Shown here: piece after piece, positions 21,894-28,383 of the stretch
How the letters are laid out: the number at the start of each line of letters is the position of its first letter
Numbering within the stretch: the first letter of the stretch is position 1
IMG/VR virus record: IMGVR_UViG_3300045136_000075
Coordinates: 1 to 28,518 of that record
Strand: one strand, 5' to 3'
Length of the DNA: 28,518 bases
Source: a virus
The notes under the pieces: generated by a model
Database searches by the model: none
Seen by the model: only the letters and a program-made list of their open reading frames with translations
What the model was told of the DNA's origin: nothing
Program-made: the position numbers and the translations under genes

Positions 21894-22141
21894 CGCAGCG
21901 CCTCCGGCGTGAGGCTGGCGAGCATGCCAGGGGGCACGTCGGCGCGATACTCGTAGCGGCCGCGCCCTGCGCGCCGGCAGTGCACCGGCACTCCGTTGGC
22001 GCGCAGTTCCGCCACCGCGGAGTTCACCGCGCAGATCTGCGCGCGCTGCACGATGTCCAGCGTGCCGTGCCACTGGCCGTCGGCCAGGAGTACGAGCAGC
22101 CGCTGCAATCGGTCGCTGCGGTCGATGCGCGCGTAGTTCAT
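21884..22141 (-). CDS. Small winged-helix-like early protein
   Basis: This 85-residue protein starts at ATG 22141, overlapping the HNH gene stop (ATGA). It reads MNYARIDRSDRLQRLLVLLA, then DGQWHGTLDIVQRAQICAVN and SAVAELRANGVPVHCRRAGR, then GRYEYRAD. This is a typical winged-helix pattern: helix, turn, recognition helix, and a beta wing, seen in small phage regulators. It could modulate early gene expression. No closer family is certain. Confidence 0.75.
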   Translation of the reverse strand: MNYARIDRSDRLQRLLVLLADGQWHGTLDIVQRAQICAVNSAVAELRANGVPVHCRRAGRGRYEYRADVPPGMLASLTPEALRCG

Positions 22142-22419
22142 TTCCGCTCGCGCCTCCCGTTGCGCCGCATCTTGGCGTCGTGGCCGTTGTGGCACTTCTG
22201 GCACAGCGCCGCGAGGTTCAAGAGCTCGGCCGCTTCTGGCCTGTGGTCAAACACGTGCGCCGTGGTCAACACCACTTTGCTGCCAGTGACCGGGTGCGGT
22301 TTGCCGTTCTCGGCTCCACACCACTCGCAGCGGTTCCGTGCCCGGTAAAAGCGCACGAACCTGCTGCGAAGTTTCCAGTCGTGCGGGTAGCGTGCGCGCA
22401 TCTCTGGGCGTATCGGCAT
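22138..22419 (-). CDS. HNH-type nuclease or zinc protein
   Basis: This 93-residue protein has a zinc-stabilised HNH-like core: CEWC at 31-34, LTTAHVFDHRPEAA with H55 and H59, and CQKCHNGHDA with C73 and C76. The spacing CxxC...H...N/H...CxxC fits the HNH fold, with the AHVFDHRPE stretch in the first strand-loop position. It begins MPIRPEMRARYPHDW. Starts upstream are possible because no strong ribosome site precedes ATG 22419. HNH proteins in Mu-like early regions are common; the substrate is not known. Confidence 0.8.
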   Translation of the reverse strand: MPIRPEMRARYPHDWKLRSRFVRFYRARNRCEWCGAENGKPHPVTGSKVVLTTAHVFDHRPEAAELLNLAALCQKCHNGHDAKMRRNGRRERK

Positions 22420-22472
22420 GGCAGTTCTAACCCAGCGTTTGTTCGGACTCGCTTCGGTCGATGCGGCGCGGT

Positions 22473-22910
22473 TCACGGCCGCCCGATCGCCGCGCGACGC
22501 CGCTCGGCGTAGACCATTGCGGCGACGACCTTGCGCAACACCTCGGCCGTGACCCACTCGATGCGCTGCACCTCGTGTCCGAGCATGTGCCGCACGATGC
22601 CCAGTGCGTACTGCGGGAATGGCCATCCGTTGGCATCCGACAGCGCCCGGATCTTGCCGATCAGTGGCGCCCGCTCGTCGGAGGCACGCACCGGCGGCCC
22701 GGGCAGCGTCACGCGCGCGCCGGCGCGCTGCCAGTAACGGATCACCGCCTGCAGTGCCGACACGTCCATCTGCGCGCACGAGTCCACGCCGGCCACGCGC
22801 CGCTGCACCTCGCGTCGCGTAGCATCGTCCGCCCCGCACTGCTGCGCGGCGATGTGCGCCAGCGCGATCAGCCGCCGGCGCATGCCGTCACGTCCTGGCG
22901 CGGCGCTCAT
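22473..22910 (-). CDS. gemA: GemA-type regulatory protein (DUF1018)
   Basis: This 145-residue protein starts at ATG 22910, overlapping the preceding stop (ATGA). It matches the GemA / Mu gp16 family: RRRLIALAHIAAQQCGADDA at 11-30, EVQRRVAGVDSCAQMDVSAL, then APLIGKIRALSDANGWPFPQ and a C-terminal IEWVTAEVLRKVVAAMV. In Mu, GemA alters host DNA topology and gene expression early in infection. The 53-base gap after it is the largest break in this run of overlapping early genes. Confidence 0.88.
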   Translation of the reverse strand: MSAAPGRDGMRRRLIALAHIAAQQCGADDATRREVQRRVAGVDSCAQMDVSALQAVIRYWQRAGARVTLPGPPVRASDERAPLIGKIRALSDANGWPFPQYALGIVRHMLGHEVQRIEWVTAEVLRKVVAAMVYAERRRAAIGRP

Positions 22911-23149
22911 AGTTCCTCGTCGAGCAGCGCGGCTACCACGGCGTCCAGCGCCTCGCTGTAGACGGCCTGCCCGCGCGCGGCCACCGGCCATGCCGACAGC
23001 AGCGCCAGGCTCGCGCGCACGAGCCGGCGCACGATGCGCGCATCGCGCGCGCCGGCGCTGGCCTCGATGCGCTCGAGCGCCGGCATGCCCTCGGTGACCG
23101 CGATGCCGGCGCGCGGATCGTGTAGCGGGGTGTCGCGCACGGCGCTCAT
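22907..23149 (-). CDS. Small helical early protein, unknown
   Basis: This 80-residue protein starts at ATG 23149, overlapping the membrane peptide gene stop (ATGA). It begins MSAVRDTPLHDPRAGIAVTE and continues as helices (RIVRRLVRASLALLSAWP, SEALDAVVAALLDEEL). No motif is recognised. Its position in a chain of 4-base overlaps on both sides supports it being a real gene. It may be a small helical adaptor or regulator. Confidence 0.65.
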   Translation of the reverse strand: MSAVRDTPLHDPRAGIAVTEGMPALERIEASAGARDARIVRRLVRASLALLSAWPVAARGQAVYSEALDAVVAALLDEEL

Positions 23150-23250
23150 TGGTCGTCCCCGGTGGAGGATGAGACCGCCATCAGCGCGGCCAGCAGCACG
23201 CCGGCGGCGAAGGCGAGCCATACCACGACGATCAGGATGACGAGGCTCAT
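23146..23250 (-). CDS. 34-residue single-span membrane peptide
   Basis: This very short gene starts at ATG 23250, overlapping the Gam stop by ATGA. The peptide begins MSLVILIVVVWLAFAAGVLL and has one long hydrophobic helix (3-26), followed by an SSSTGDDQ tail. It is coupled at both ends to its neighbours, which supports expression. Small hydrophobic peptides at this place occur in other Mu-like phages, with unknown function. It could be an envelope modifier or exclusion peptide, but this is not shown. Confidence 0.65.
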   Translation of the reverse strand: MSLVILIVVVWLAFAAGVLLAALMAVSSSTGDDQ

Positions 23251-23777
23251 GCGACCTCCTTTGCGAGGGGTTCGGTGTCGGCGAGCAGCCGCTCGAGTAG
23301 GCGGTCCAGATCGCCGTCGACCGGGCGGATGACGATCTCCTCGCCGGTGTCGACAACCTGCACGCCGATGCGCCGCAGGTCGGCGCTGGCGAGTTGCGCC
23401 AGCGCGGTCTTGAGCGGCCGCTCGATCACGCGGATCAGTTGATCGGCCTGGTCCGGCAGGTGCTTGCGGATGAGCGCGCAGACGCGCGCGTCGTCGTCCC
23501 AGGTGATCGCGCCGCGACCCTTCTGGTAGCCGACGCGGATGCCCGCGAAGACGACCGTCTTCGGCCGCTCGAAAAGCTGCGGTGCGGCCGCCACGGCGGC
23601 GGCGAGCTCGTCGCGCCGCTCCTGGGCGATGGCCAGCGCGCGGCGGATCGCGGGCATGCTGGACCTGCGCAGCCTGGTCACCTCGTCTTCGAGACTTTGC
23701 ACCCGGCCGGCCAGCGCCTCGCGGGCCTCCGCATAGCGGCGCGCCAGCCGTTCGATGTCTGCAATCGTCGTCATCAT
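23247..23777 (-). CDS. gam: Gam-like host-nuclease inhibitor
   Basis: This 176-residue protein starts at ATG 23777 in an ATGATG pair and overlaps the previous stop. It has a helical first half (MTTIADIERLARRYAEAREA, LEDEVTRLRRS) and the Gam beta region FAGIRVGYQKGRGAITWDDD, then RIGVQVVDTGEEIVIRPVDG. This is the Mu Gam / Ku-like fold, which binds DNA ends and shields them from RecBCD. The length equals Mu Gam within a few residues. It sits in the early operon, as in Mu. Confidence 0.92.
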   Translation of the reverse strand: MMTTIADIERLARRYAEAREALAGRVQSLEDEVTRLRRSSMPAIRRALAIAQERRDELAAAVAAAPQLFERPKTVVFAGIRVGYQKGRGAITWDDDARVCALIRKHLPDQADQLIRVIERPLKTALAQLASADLRRIGVQVVDTGEEIVIRPVDGDLDRLLERLLADTEPLAKEVA

Positions 23778-23992
23778 CGTCCTCCACGCGCGCGACGGAT
23801 CGCGCGCCACCGTTCGTCCAGTAGCCGTTGCACCTTCCGCTGCGCCGGCAGCAGCGGCAAGTAGCCGTCCGAGGGGGCAGGATGCGCGGGCGTCTGCTGG
23901 GCAAGTTCGCGCCGCACCCGCGCGAACGTGCGCCGGATGTCGGTGCGGATCGCCGGCACGTACCTGAAGTTCGGGTCGTCGATGCGTTTCAT
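23774..23992 (-). CDS. Small basic early protein, unknown
   Basis: This 72-residue protein starts at ATG 23992, overlapping the previous gene stop (ATGA), and ends in an overlap with gam. It begins MKRIDDPNFRYVPAIRTDIR and is strongly basic (RRTFARVRREL, RWRAIRRARGGR), suggesting nucleic-acid contact. I recall DPNFRYVPA-like starts in early proteins of related phages but cannot name a function. Confidence 0.68.
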   Translation of the reverse strand: MKRIDDPNFRYVPAIRTDIRRTFARVRRELAQQTPAHPAPSDGYLPLLPAQRKVQRLLDERWRAIRRARGGR

Positions 23993-24180
23993 GACAGCTC
24001 CGTTCCGTCTTCCCAGTAGATCGTCAGCCCCTCGGCCTGCGCCATGCGATACGCGATGTCGTGCAGGATCGACGCGTACTGCTTGATGAGGGTCCGGTCC
24101 GGATCGGGAAGCTCGTTGGCGAGCGAATCCAGGTCGCACGCGGCGTCCGCGATCCCCTCGATGGCGTGTTCGTGCGTCAT
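23989..24180 (-). CDS. Small acidic early protein, unknown
   Basis: This 63-residue protein starts at ATG 24180, overlapping the B gene stop (ATGA), and overlaps the next gene by 4 bases. It reads MTHEHAIEGIADAACDLDSL and ELPDPDRTLIKQYASILHDI, ending AEGLTIYWEDGTELS. It is helical and acidic with no recognised motif. The position directly after B suggests a part in early phage functions, perhaps as a partner protein. Confidence 0.68.
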   Translation of the reverse strand: MTHEHAIEGIADAACDLDSLANELPDPDRTLIKQYASILHDIAYRMAQAEGLTIYWEDGTELS

Positions 24181-25139
24181 GCGGCGCCCCCTTCGAGGTC
24201 GCGCCAGGCGGCCTGCACGTGCGTCGCCTCGACGGACGCGCCATCGGCCATCATCGTCGCCAGCCGCAGCGTCTTGACGACCGCGCGCAATGCGCCAGGT
24301 CGCGCGCCGATCTCGGCGAGCAGCCCGAGCGCGCCGTTGCGCACACCGAATGCGCCGGCCACGCGCTCTACGTCTTCGCGGGTGGCGCGGCTCAGCCGCA
24401 CCCGCCGGCCGATGCGCGAGTACAGGCGGTCCAGGTAGGCCGCGCGGTAGCCGCCGGTCATGCGGGCGTAGACGAGCTCGTTGCCGACGATGGCGAGCCC
24501 CACGCCCGTGGCGTCGTGCAGCGCGCGGATGGCGTCGAGCGCGGCCACCGTCAGGTGCTGAGCCTCGTCGATGACGAGCAGCCCGCCGGTGCCGGCGATG
24601 CGCGCGACGATCGCGCGGCTCATGCGCGCCGCGCCCTGCGGCAGATCGCGCATGCCGCAGGCGATGCACACCTCCTCGAGCGAGGTGGCCACGCCGGCGG
24701 TGGCTGGGCTGACGGTGGCGATCCACACGTTGGGGTAGCGCCGCGCATACTCACGCACCGCGGTGGTCTTGCCCAGGCCGGCGCCGCCATAGACGACGGC
24801 CACGTCGCCGGCCATCTGCGCGTAGCCCAGCGCCGCCAGCACGCGCTCGGCCGTCGGCGTGGGCACCCAGGCCGGCGCCTCCGGCATCTGCGGCTGCGCG
24901 CGCGCCTGCTCCTGCATGCCGAGCCAACGCGATAGCCGCTCGAGCTGACGGGCCGGGTCGGCCGGATACGTCCCGCCGAGCAGCTGCGTCAGCGTGGTCG
25001 GGCTGACGCCGATCTCGCGGGCCGCCTGCGATTGCGTGATGCCGCGCCGCTCGATCTCGGCGCGCACGCGCGCCAGGATGTCGTCGCCGCCATGGTCGGC
25101 GGCGGCTTGGGTCTTCTCGATGACTGCAAGTTGTGCCAT
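24177..25139 (-). CDS. B: AAA+ ATPase transposition partner (Mu B type)
   Basis: This 320-residue protein starts at ATG 25139, after a GAGGA ribosome site. An N-terminal helix-turn-helix (33-56, GITQSQAAREIGVSPTTLTQ) is followed by an AAA+ domain with Walker A GGAGLGKTT (118-126) and Walker B LLVIDEAQ (187-194), and a C-terminal helical part. Mu B binds target DNA in an ATP-dependent filament, stimulates the transposase and gives target immunity. The N-terminal helix-turn-helix is also present in Mu B. A perfect hairpin lies between the transposase gene and this gene. Confidence 0.92.
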   Translation of the reverse strand: MAQLAVIEKTQAAADHGGDDILARVRAEIERRGITQSQAAREIGVSPTTLTQLLGGTYPADPARQLERLSRWLGMQEQARAQPQMPEAPAWVPTPTAERVLAALGYAQMAGDVAVVYGGAGLGKTTAVREYARRYPNVWIATVSPATAGVATSLEEVCIACGMRDLPQGAARMSRAIVARIAGTGGLLVIDEAQHLTVAALDAIRALHDATGVGLAIVGNELVYARMTGGYRAAYLDRLYSRIGRRVRLSRATREDVERVAGAFGVRNGALGLLAEIGARPGALRAVVKTLRLATMMADGASVEATHVQAAWRDLEGGAA

Positions 25140-25167
25140 GATTCCTCGTCGTTTGTCGTTGCACCCC

Positions 25168-25199
25168 GCTTTGCGCCGCGCTCGAACGCGGCGCAAAGC
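25168..25199 (-). repeat. Perfect 13-bp stem-loop between A and B genes
   Basis: GCTTTGCGCCGCG at 25168-25180 and its exact complement CGCGGCGCAAAGC at 25187-25199 are separated by six bases. It lies between the transposase stop (25205) and the B start (25139). There is no T-run after it on either strand, so a standard intrinsic terminator is not supported. It may tune the A to B expression ratio by partial termination or mRNA processing, or block ribosome read-through. Confidence 0.85.
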
Positions 25200-25204
25200 A
25201 CCCT

Positions 25205-27325
25205 TTAAGTCCCCGTGCCGAGCCGCCTGCGCTCGGCCGCCCATTCGTCCAGCATCGCCATCACGCGGCGGTCGACCTGCGCGATCGCATCGGTCTGCTG
25301 TTTGTCCGCGCCGCTTCTGCGGGGGGCGATCATGCGCACCGCCGCGGGCGGCGCAGGCTCATGCGTCTGCGGCGCCGCCGGCAGCCGTTGCGCGGCGGCG
25401 ATGGCATCCATGCGGCGCTCGGCGGCGAGTTGCTCGCGCGCGGCGCGGATGCGCTGCCGGTTGGCGCGCGCGTGATCCTTGGCCGCCTGCGCGTCGATGA
25501 ACTGGGCCTGAGTACACGACGCCTCGCCGATGTAGGCGCCGTCCGGCATGTAGATGTGAACCGGATCGGTCAACCGGTCGGGGTCGAAGCGCACGACCAC
25601 GCGCCGTCCGGCGTGCGCGGCCAGCTCCTCCCCCCAGTACAGGTTCCCGGCGATGGCCACGTGTCCGCTGTCGCGCACCGTGACACCCTCGGCGGCGAGC
25701 AGCCACAGGCGCCGCTGCTCGGCGCTGGCCTTGCGGATCACCGAGCTGGCGTAAGACTCCGCAAACGTCTGATCGAACGAGCGGCCGCGCGCGGTCTCGG
25801 TGCGCCGGCCGGTCCGCGCGTTGTGCGCGCGGATGCCCTCGTCCACGAGCGCCACGAACTCGTCCCACTTGAGCGCGCGGCTGCCGTAGTTGTCTGGCTT
25901 GGTCACGGGGCTGTTGCCCGTGTAGGCGCCGGCTGCGGCCGGGTGCTTGGCGATGTCCTCGCACAGGTCCCGGAATGCCCGCTCGATCGGCTTGGCCTGT
26001 CCGTGATAGGGCGTCGTCCAGTGCGCGGTGACGCCCAGCAGCCCGAAGATGCCGACCGGGTCGTCGTCGCGTATCGCGAAGCGGAACCGCGTCGGCGCTC
26101 CGCCCGTCATCCACTTGTTGGCGAACTCGCGGCCGTTGTCGAGGAAGGCGTGCTCGGGCACGCCGTACTGCTGGACGAGGTCCCCGAAGGACAGCCGCAC
26201 CAGATGCTGGTTGAGCGTCTCGCCCACCCGCCAGGCGAGGATCTTGCCGCTGTAGATGTCCTGCCAGGCCACCAGCACCGGCCGGCCGACGGATCCCGAC
26301 GGCAGTTCGACGCGCAGGTCGAAGGTGTGGCCGTCGGCGCAGACGGCCTCGAGCGCATGCAGCGTGGAGCGCAGCCGCTTGACGTGCGGCAGCCGGCGCT
26401 TGAGCGCCTCCTCGCCCTCGCGGGCGAGCACCACGATCTGCCATGGCAGCGCCTTGATGCGGCGCTCCACGGTGGCGTAGCTCGGGACCTCCCAGCCATG
26501 CTCGGCGGCCGCTGAAAGGAGCCGCCGGTAGCAGGCATTCAGCGCCGGCTGCTCCGCACGGAGCCAGTCGGCCTTGATCCACTCCCATGCCTCCGGGCTC
26601 ATCTCGGCCAACTGCAGGCAGCCCGCATAGCGCGGCGCGAGCGCCGGCGCGTAGTCGCCCGGATGCACATGGGCCGCGCCCAGGATGCGGCCGTCGCCGT
26701 ACCACCAGCGGCGCAGTGTGGACTCGGGCAGGCCGCTCGCGCGCGCTACCTCGCGGATCGCGCGCCGGGCGCGCAGCCCCGCATCGATCAGCGCACGTAG
26801 GCGCAGGCAAATCTCAGCCCGGTGCTTGCCCTCGTCTTGAATGGACTGCGGACGCCGGGAGAACCAGTCCCACAGGGCGTTTCGGTCGTAGGCCCTGCGG
26901 GGTCGTTTTTGCGCCGCAAAAGAAACGCCGCCGGGCGACGATGGTGAATCGCCGCCCGGCGGCAAAGCCGGCGTGTCGCCGGCGCCACTCAAGGAGGAGT
27001 TGGCCGGATACTCGGCGCCTCCGGCCGGGGCGCGTGAATCCATGGAATCGGGCGAAAGATCCGCGCGCGAGAGCGCGGCGCCAGCGTTGCCAGGAGGGTT
27101 CGCCGGAGTCGGCGCAGTCAGGATCCGGTGTGTGATGATCCGCTCCCTGAGGTCCTGCGGCAGCGAATCGATGGGGTAGTAGCGCTTGCGCCCGCCCCGG
27201 ACCGGCACCTCGGTGTATGGCCATGATTCGCGGATCGCGCGGCCCCGAGCCGCGCGATCCGATACGCCAAGCGCAGCCGCAATTTCCTGGGAGTCGACCG
27301 GGGCGTTCATGACCGGGGCGTTCAT
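25205..27325 (-). CDS. A: DDE transposase (Mu A type)
   Basis: This 706-residue protein starts at ATG 27325, overlapping the gp16-like gene stop (ATGA). An N-terminal winged or HTH domain (about 10-66) recognises internal sites; a Pro/Gly/Ser-rich linker follows (about 70-145), then DNA-binding helices (about 150-300). The catalytic core has D331 in VCADGHTFDL, D396 in FLDNGREFAN and E448 in AKPIERAFRD, with spacing close to Mu A's D269, D336, E392. The C-terminal domain (about 560-706) includes a beta barrel and basic helices for B contact. The first 15 bases of the gene are directly repeated, so MNAPV appears twice. Confidence 0.95.
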   Translation of the reverse strand: MNAPVMNAPVDSQEIAAALGVSDRAARGRAIRESWPYTEVPVRGGRKRYYPIDSLPQDLRERIITHRILTAPTPANPPGNAGAALSRADLSPDSMDSRAPAGGAEYPANSSLSGAGDTPALPPGGDSPSSPGGVSFAAQKRPRRAYDRNALWDWFSRRPQSIQDEGKHRAEICLRLRALIDAGLRARRAIREVARASGLPESTLRRWWYGDGRILGAAHVHPGDYAPALAPRYAGCLQLAEMSPEAWEWIKADWLRAEQPALNACYRRLLSAAAEHGWEVPSYATVERRIKALPWQIVVLAREGEEALKRRLPHVKRLRSTLHALEAVCADGHTFDLRVELPSGSVGRPVLVAWQDIYSGKILAWRVGETLNQHLVRLSFGDLVQQYGVPEHAFLDNGREFANKWMTGGAPTRFRFAIRDDDPVGIFGLLGVTAHWTTPYHGQAKPIERAFRDLCEDIAKHPAAAGAYTGNSPVTKPDNYGSRALKWDEFVALVDEGIRAHNARTGRRTETARGRSFDQTFAESYASSVIRKASAEQRRLWLLAAEGVTVRDSGHVAIAGNLYWGEELAAHAGRRVVVRFDPDRLTDPVHIYMPDGAYIGEASCTQAQFIDAQAAKDHARANRQRIRAAREQLAAERRMDAIAAAQRLPAAPQTHEPAPPAAVRMIAPRRSGADKQQTDAIAQVDRRVMAMLDEWAAERRRLGTGT

Positions 27326-27510
27326 TCCAACACCCCGTCTTTGAGGCCGAGGAGAACGGCCGCCCGATGCGCCTGACCCCTCCGCCCCTTGATCCGACCA
27401 CGGAGCAGCTCATAGACGATGCGGCTGCTGACGCCGATCTCCCGCGCCACATCTGGGACGCTCTTCCCGCGCCGATACAGATCGGCCTTCACTTGGTCAA
27501 CCGTTTTCAT
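27322..27510 (-). CDS. BcepMu gp16-family DNA-binding regulator
   Basis: This 62-residue protein from ATG 27510 contains a helix-turn-helix, SVPDVAREIGVSSRIVYELL, followed by RGRIKGRRGQAHRAAVLLGL. The KGRRG.SHR.AV.LGLK signature is that of the phage-associated BcepMu gp16 family. It occupies the place of ner in Mu, directly downstream of the early promoter and before the transposase gene, so it may control early transcription. A GTG at 27546 would make it longer, but that start lies at the predicted transcription start and is unlikely. No strong ribosome site precedes either. Confidence 0.85.
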   Translation of the reverse strand: MKTVDQVKADLYRRGKSVPDVAREIGVSSRIVYELLRGRIKGRRGQAHRAAVLLGLKDGVLE

Positions 27511-27555
27511 CTTGACGCGGCACGTATTCGTGTCTAAGTTGTGCACGTTGGTGTA

Positions 27556-27585
27556 AGTTTAGGACCGTTTTTGCATCCCTGTCAA
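27556..27585 (-). promoter_or_regulatory. Early promoter driving the gp16-like and transposase genes
   Basis: On the minus strand, TTGACA at 27585-27580 and TAAACT at 27561-27556 are 18 bases apart, giving a strong sigma70-type promoter. Transcription would start near 27549 and read the gp16-like gene and A. The TTGACA box lies inside a long inverted repeat (27568-27602), so a repressor bound there would occlude the promoter. Confidence 0.8.
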
Positions 27586-27602
27586 GCGACAGGATGCAAA
27601 AA
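27568..27602. repeat. Long inverted repeat over the early promoter
   Basis: TTTTTGCATCC(C)TGTC at 27568-27583 pairs with GACAGGATGCAAAAA at 27588-27602, with one bulged C and a four-base centre (AAGC). It covers the -35 box of the early promoter. The T-run precedes and the A-run follows the stem on both strands, so it is not an intrinsic terminator. It is better read as an operator or as a protein-binding cruciform. Confidence 0.8.
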
Positions 27603-27607
27603 AACAT

Positions 27608-27739
27608 CTTCCAGCTTCTTCCGGCTTTCAGGGCAGGTGGGTGTGCCAGCGATGGTCGAAAGATCAATGACTTACGAAAGTCGGAAGCGCGCCAGCTTCC
27701 AGCTTTCGCTCTTCCAGCTTTCGGAGTGAAAGTTGGAAG
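27608..27739. promoter_or_regulatory. Operator-like array, at least six copies of CTTCCAGCTTTCG
   Basis: Related 13-mers lie at 27608 (first ten bases match), 27618 (CTTCCGGCTTTCA), 27675 (inverted, CGAAAGTCGGAAG), 27696, 27711 and 27727 (inverted, TGAAAGTTGGAAG). The copies at 27675 and 27696 form an inverted pair with almost complementary 14-base arms. The last copy covers the TTG start of the repressor, so the repressor gene is probably autoregulated. The likely ligand is the repressor at 27733, by inference. Confidence 0.75.
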
Positions 27740-28194
27740 GCGGCATCGGCTCACGGCTGAAGCTCTGGCGCCAGGCGCTCGGCCTGACTCAAGCCGCGTT
27801 CGCCGAGCGTATAGGGGTGCACATTGGTGTCCTGAAAAAGTACGAACAGGGCCTCAACGTGCCAGGCGGCGAAGCCCTCGCCGCCATTGCGCGTACTGGG
27901 GTGAACATGACGTGGCTGCTGACGGGCGATGGCGAGATGCTGCCCAGGGCGTCGCCGCCCGTACTACAAGTGCTTGAAGGAAAAGGAGAAAGGCGCTCTG
28001 CGGACGATGACGTGGCGCGCCTGCTGCGCCAGATCGAGGCTATCCTCAACGCCGACCCAGACCCGGAGCGCCGTCGCGTGCGAGCGCAAGAGCTTTTCGC
28101 GCGCGCTCAGGAGCTGGCTCGCCTAAGCGAGCTCGAGCGGGCGGTCGCGGAACTGCGCGCCGCCATGGACAAGGTGATGTCGATTCCGGCTTAA
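27733..28194 (+). CDS. Phage repressor (HTH, CI/c-like)
   Basis: This 153-residue protein is the only sizeable phage gene on the plus strand at this end and is divergent from the early operon. Start TTG 27733 has GGAG six bases upstream. Residues 5-60 are an XRE-type helix-turn-helix: LKLWRQALGLTQAAFAERIG, then VHIGVLKKYEQGLNVPGGEA. A WLLTGDGEM motif follows, common in phage repressors. The second half is an Arg/Glu-rich coiled coil (ELARLSELERAVAELRAAMD) for oligomerisation. No S24 peptidase domain is seen, so SOS-induced self-cleavage is not expected. It likely holds the lysogenic state. Confidence 0.88.
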   Translation: MEGGIGSRLKLWRQALGLTQAAFAERIGVHIGVLKKYEQGLNVPGGEALAAIARTGVNMTWLLTGDGEMLPRASPPVLQVLEGKGERRSADDDVARLLRQIEAILNADPDPERRRVRAQELFARAQELARLSELERAVAELRAAMDKVMSIPA

Positions 28195-28383
28195 ACGATT
28201 TGCAAACGGGTGCTCCAGACCAACCAGCTGTCTCAAATCAGCTGCAAAATCCCTGTGGATAACTCCACGAGCCGGCGATGTGTCTCATATCGCCGCACCG
28301 TCGCTCGAATCACCTAAGTCCGCGCCGCATTTCGGTTTTTCCCGGTTGTTCCCGCTTCTTCCCGGTGTCTCAAACCAGTTGCA
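28195..28383. other. Phage end region with three transposase-type sites
   Basis: TGTCTCAAATCAGCTGCA (28229-28246), TGTCTCATATCGCCGCA (28281-28297) and TGTCTCAAACCAGTTGCA (28366-28383) are direct repeats, with irregular spacing, as for Mu A sites L1-L3. The outermost copy ends at or next to the junction with host DNA. A stretch of three TTCCCG units at exact 10-bp steps (28339, 28349, 28359) lies next to it. The region has no gene. Confidence 0.8.
28254..28262 (-). promoter_or_regulatory. Consensus DnaA box within the phage end
   Basis: On the minus strand the sequence is TTATCCACA, the strongest DnaA consensus. It lies between the first and second transposase-type sites. One such 9-mer by chance in 189 bp is unlikely, but a functional role in a transposable phage is not established. 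Confidence 0.5.

Larger units (their letters stand above)
1..28383 (-). mobile_element. Mu-like transposable prophage (siphovirus type), incomplete at window left
   Basis: The order repressor, regulator, DDE transposase, AAA+ B protein, Gam, GemA, Mor, lysis, terminase, gp29 portal, gp30, G, protease/scaffold, capsid, gp36, gp37, tube, chaperone and tape measure is that of transposable phages related to Mu. No sheath gene follows or precedes the tail tube gene, so a long non-contractile tail is inferred, as in the Pseudomonas B3 group. One end is seen at the right, where three copies of TGTCTCAAAYCAGYTGCA occur and the sequence turns into an unrelated open frame at about 28384. The exact last base is uncertain: Mu-type ends finish in CA, and CA occurs at 28383, 28385 and a few bases on. 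The opposite end lies outside the window. Confidence 0.93.

Noticed and set aside
25359-26810. 483-codon minus-strand frame inside the transposase gene
   Set aside because: Same strand but different frame from a transposase with intact catalytic residues; it has no recognisable domain.
27568-27602. Inverted repeat read as an intrinsic terminator
   Set aside because: The T-run is before and the A-run after the stem on both strands, so no U-tract would follow the hairpin; it also covers a -35 box, which favours an operator.
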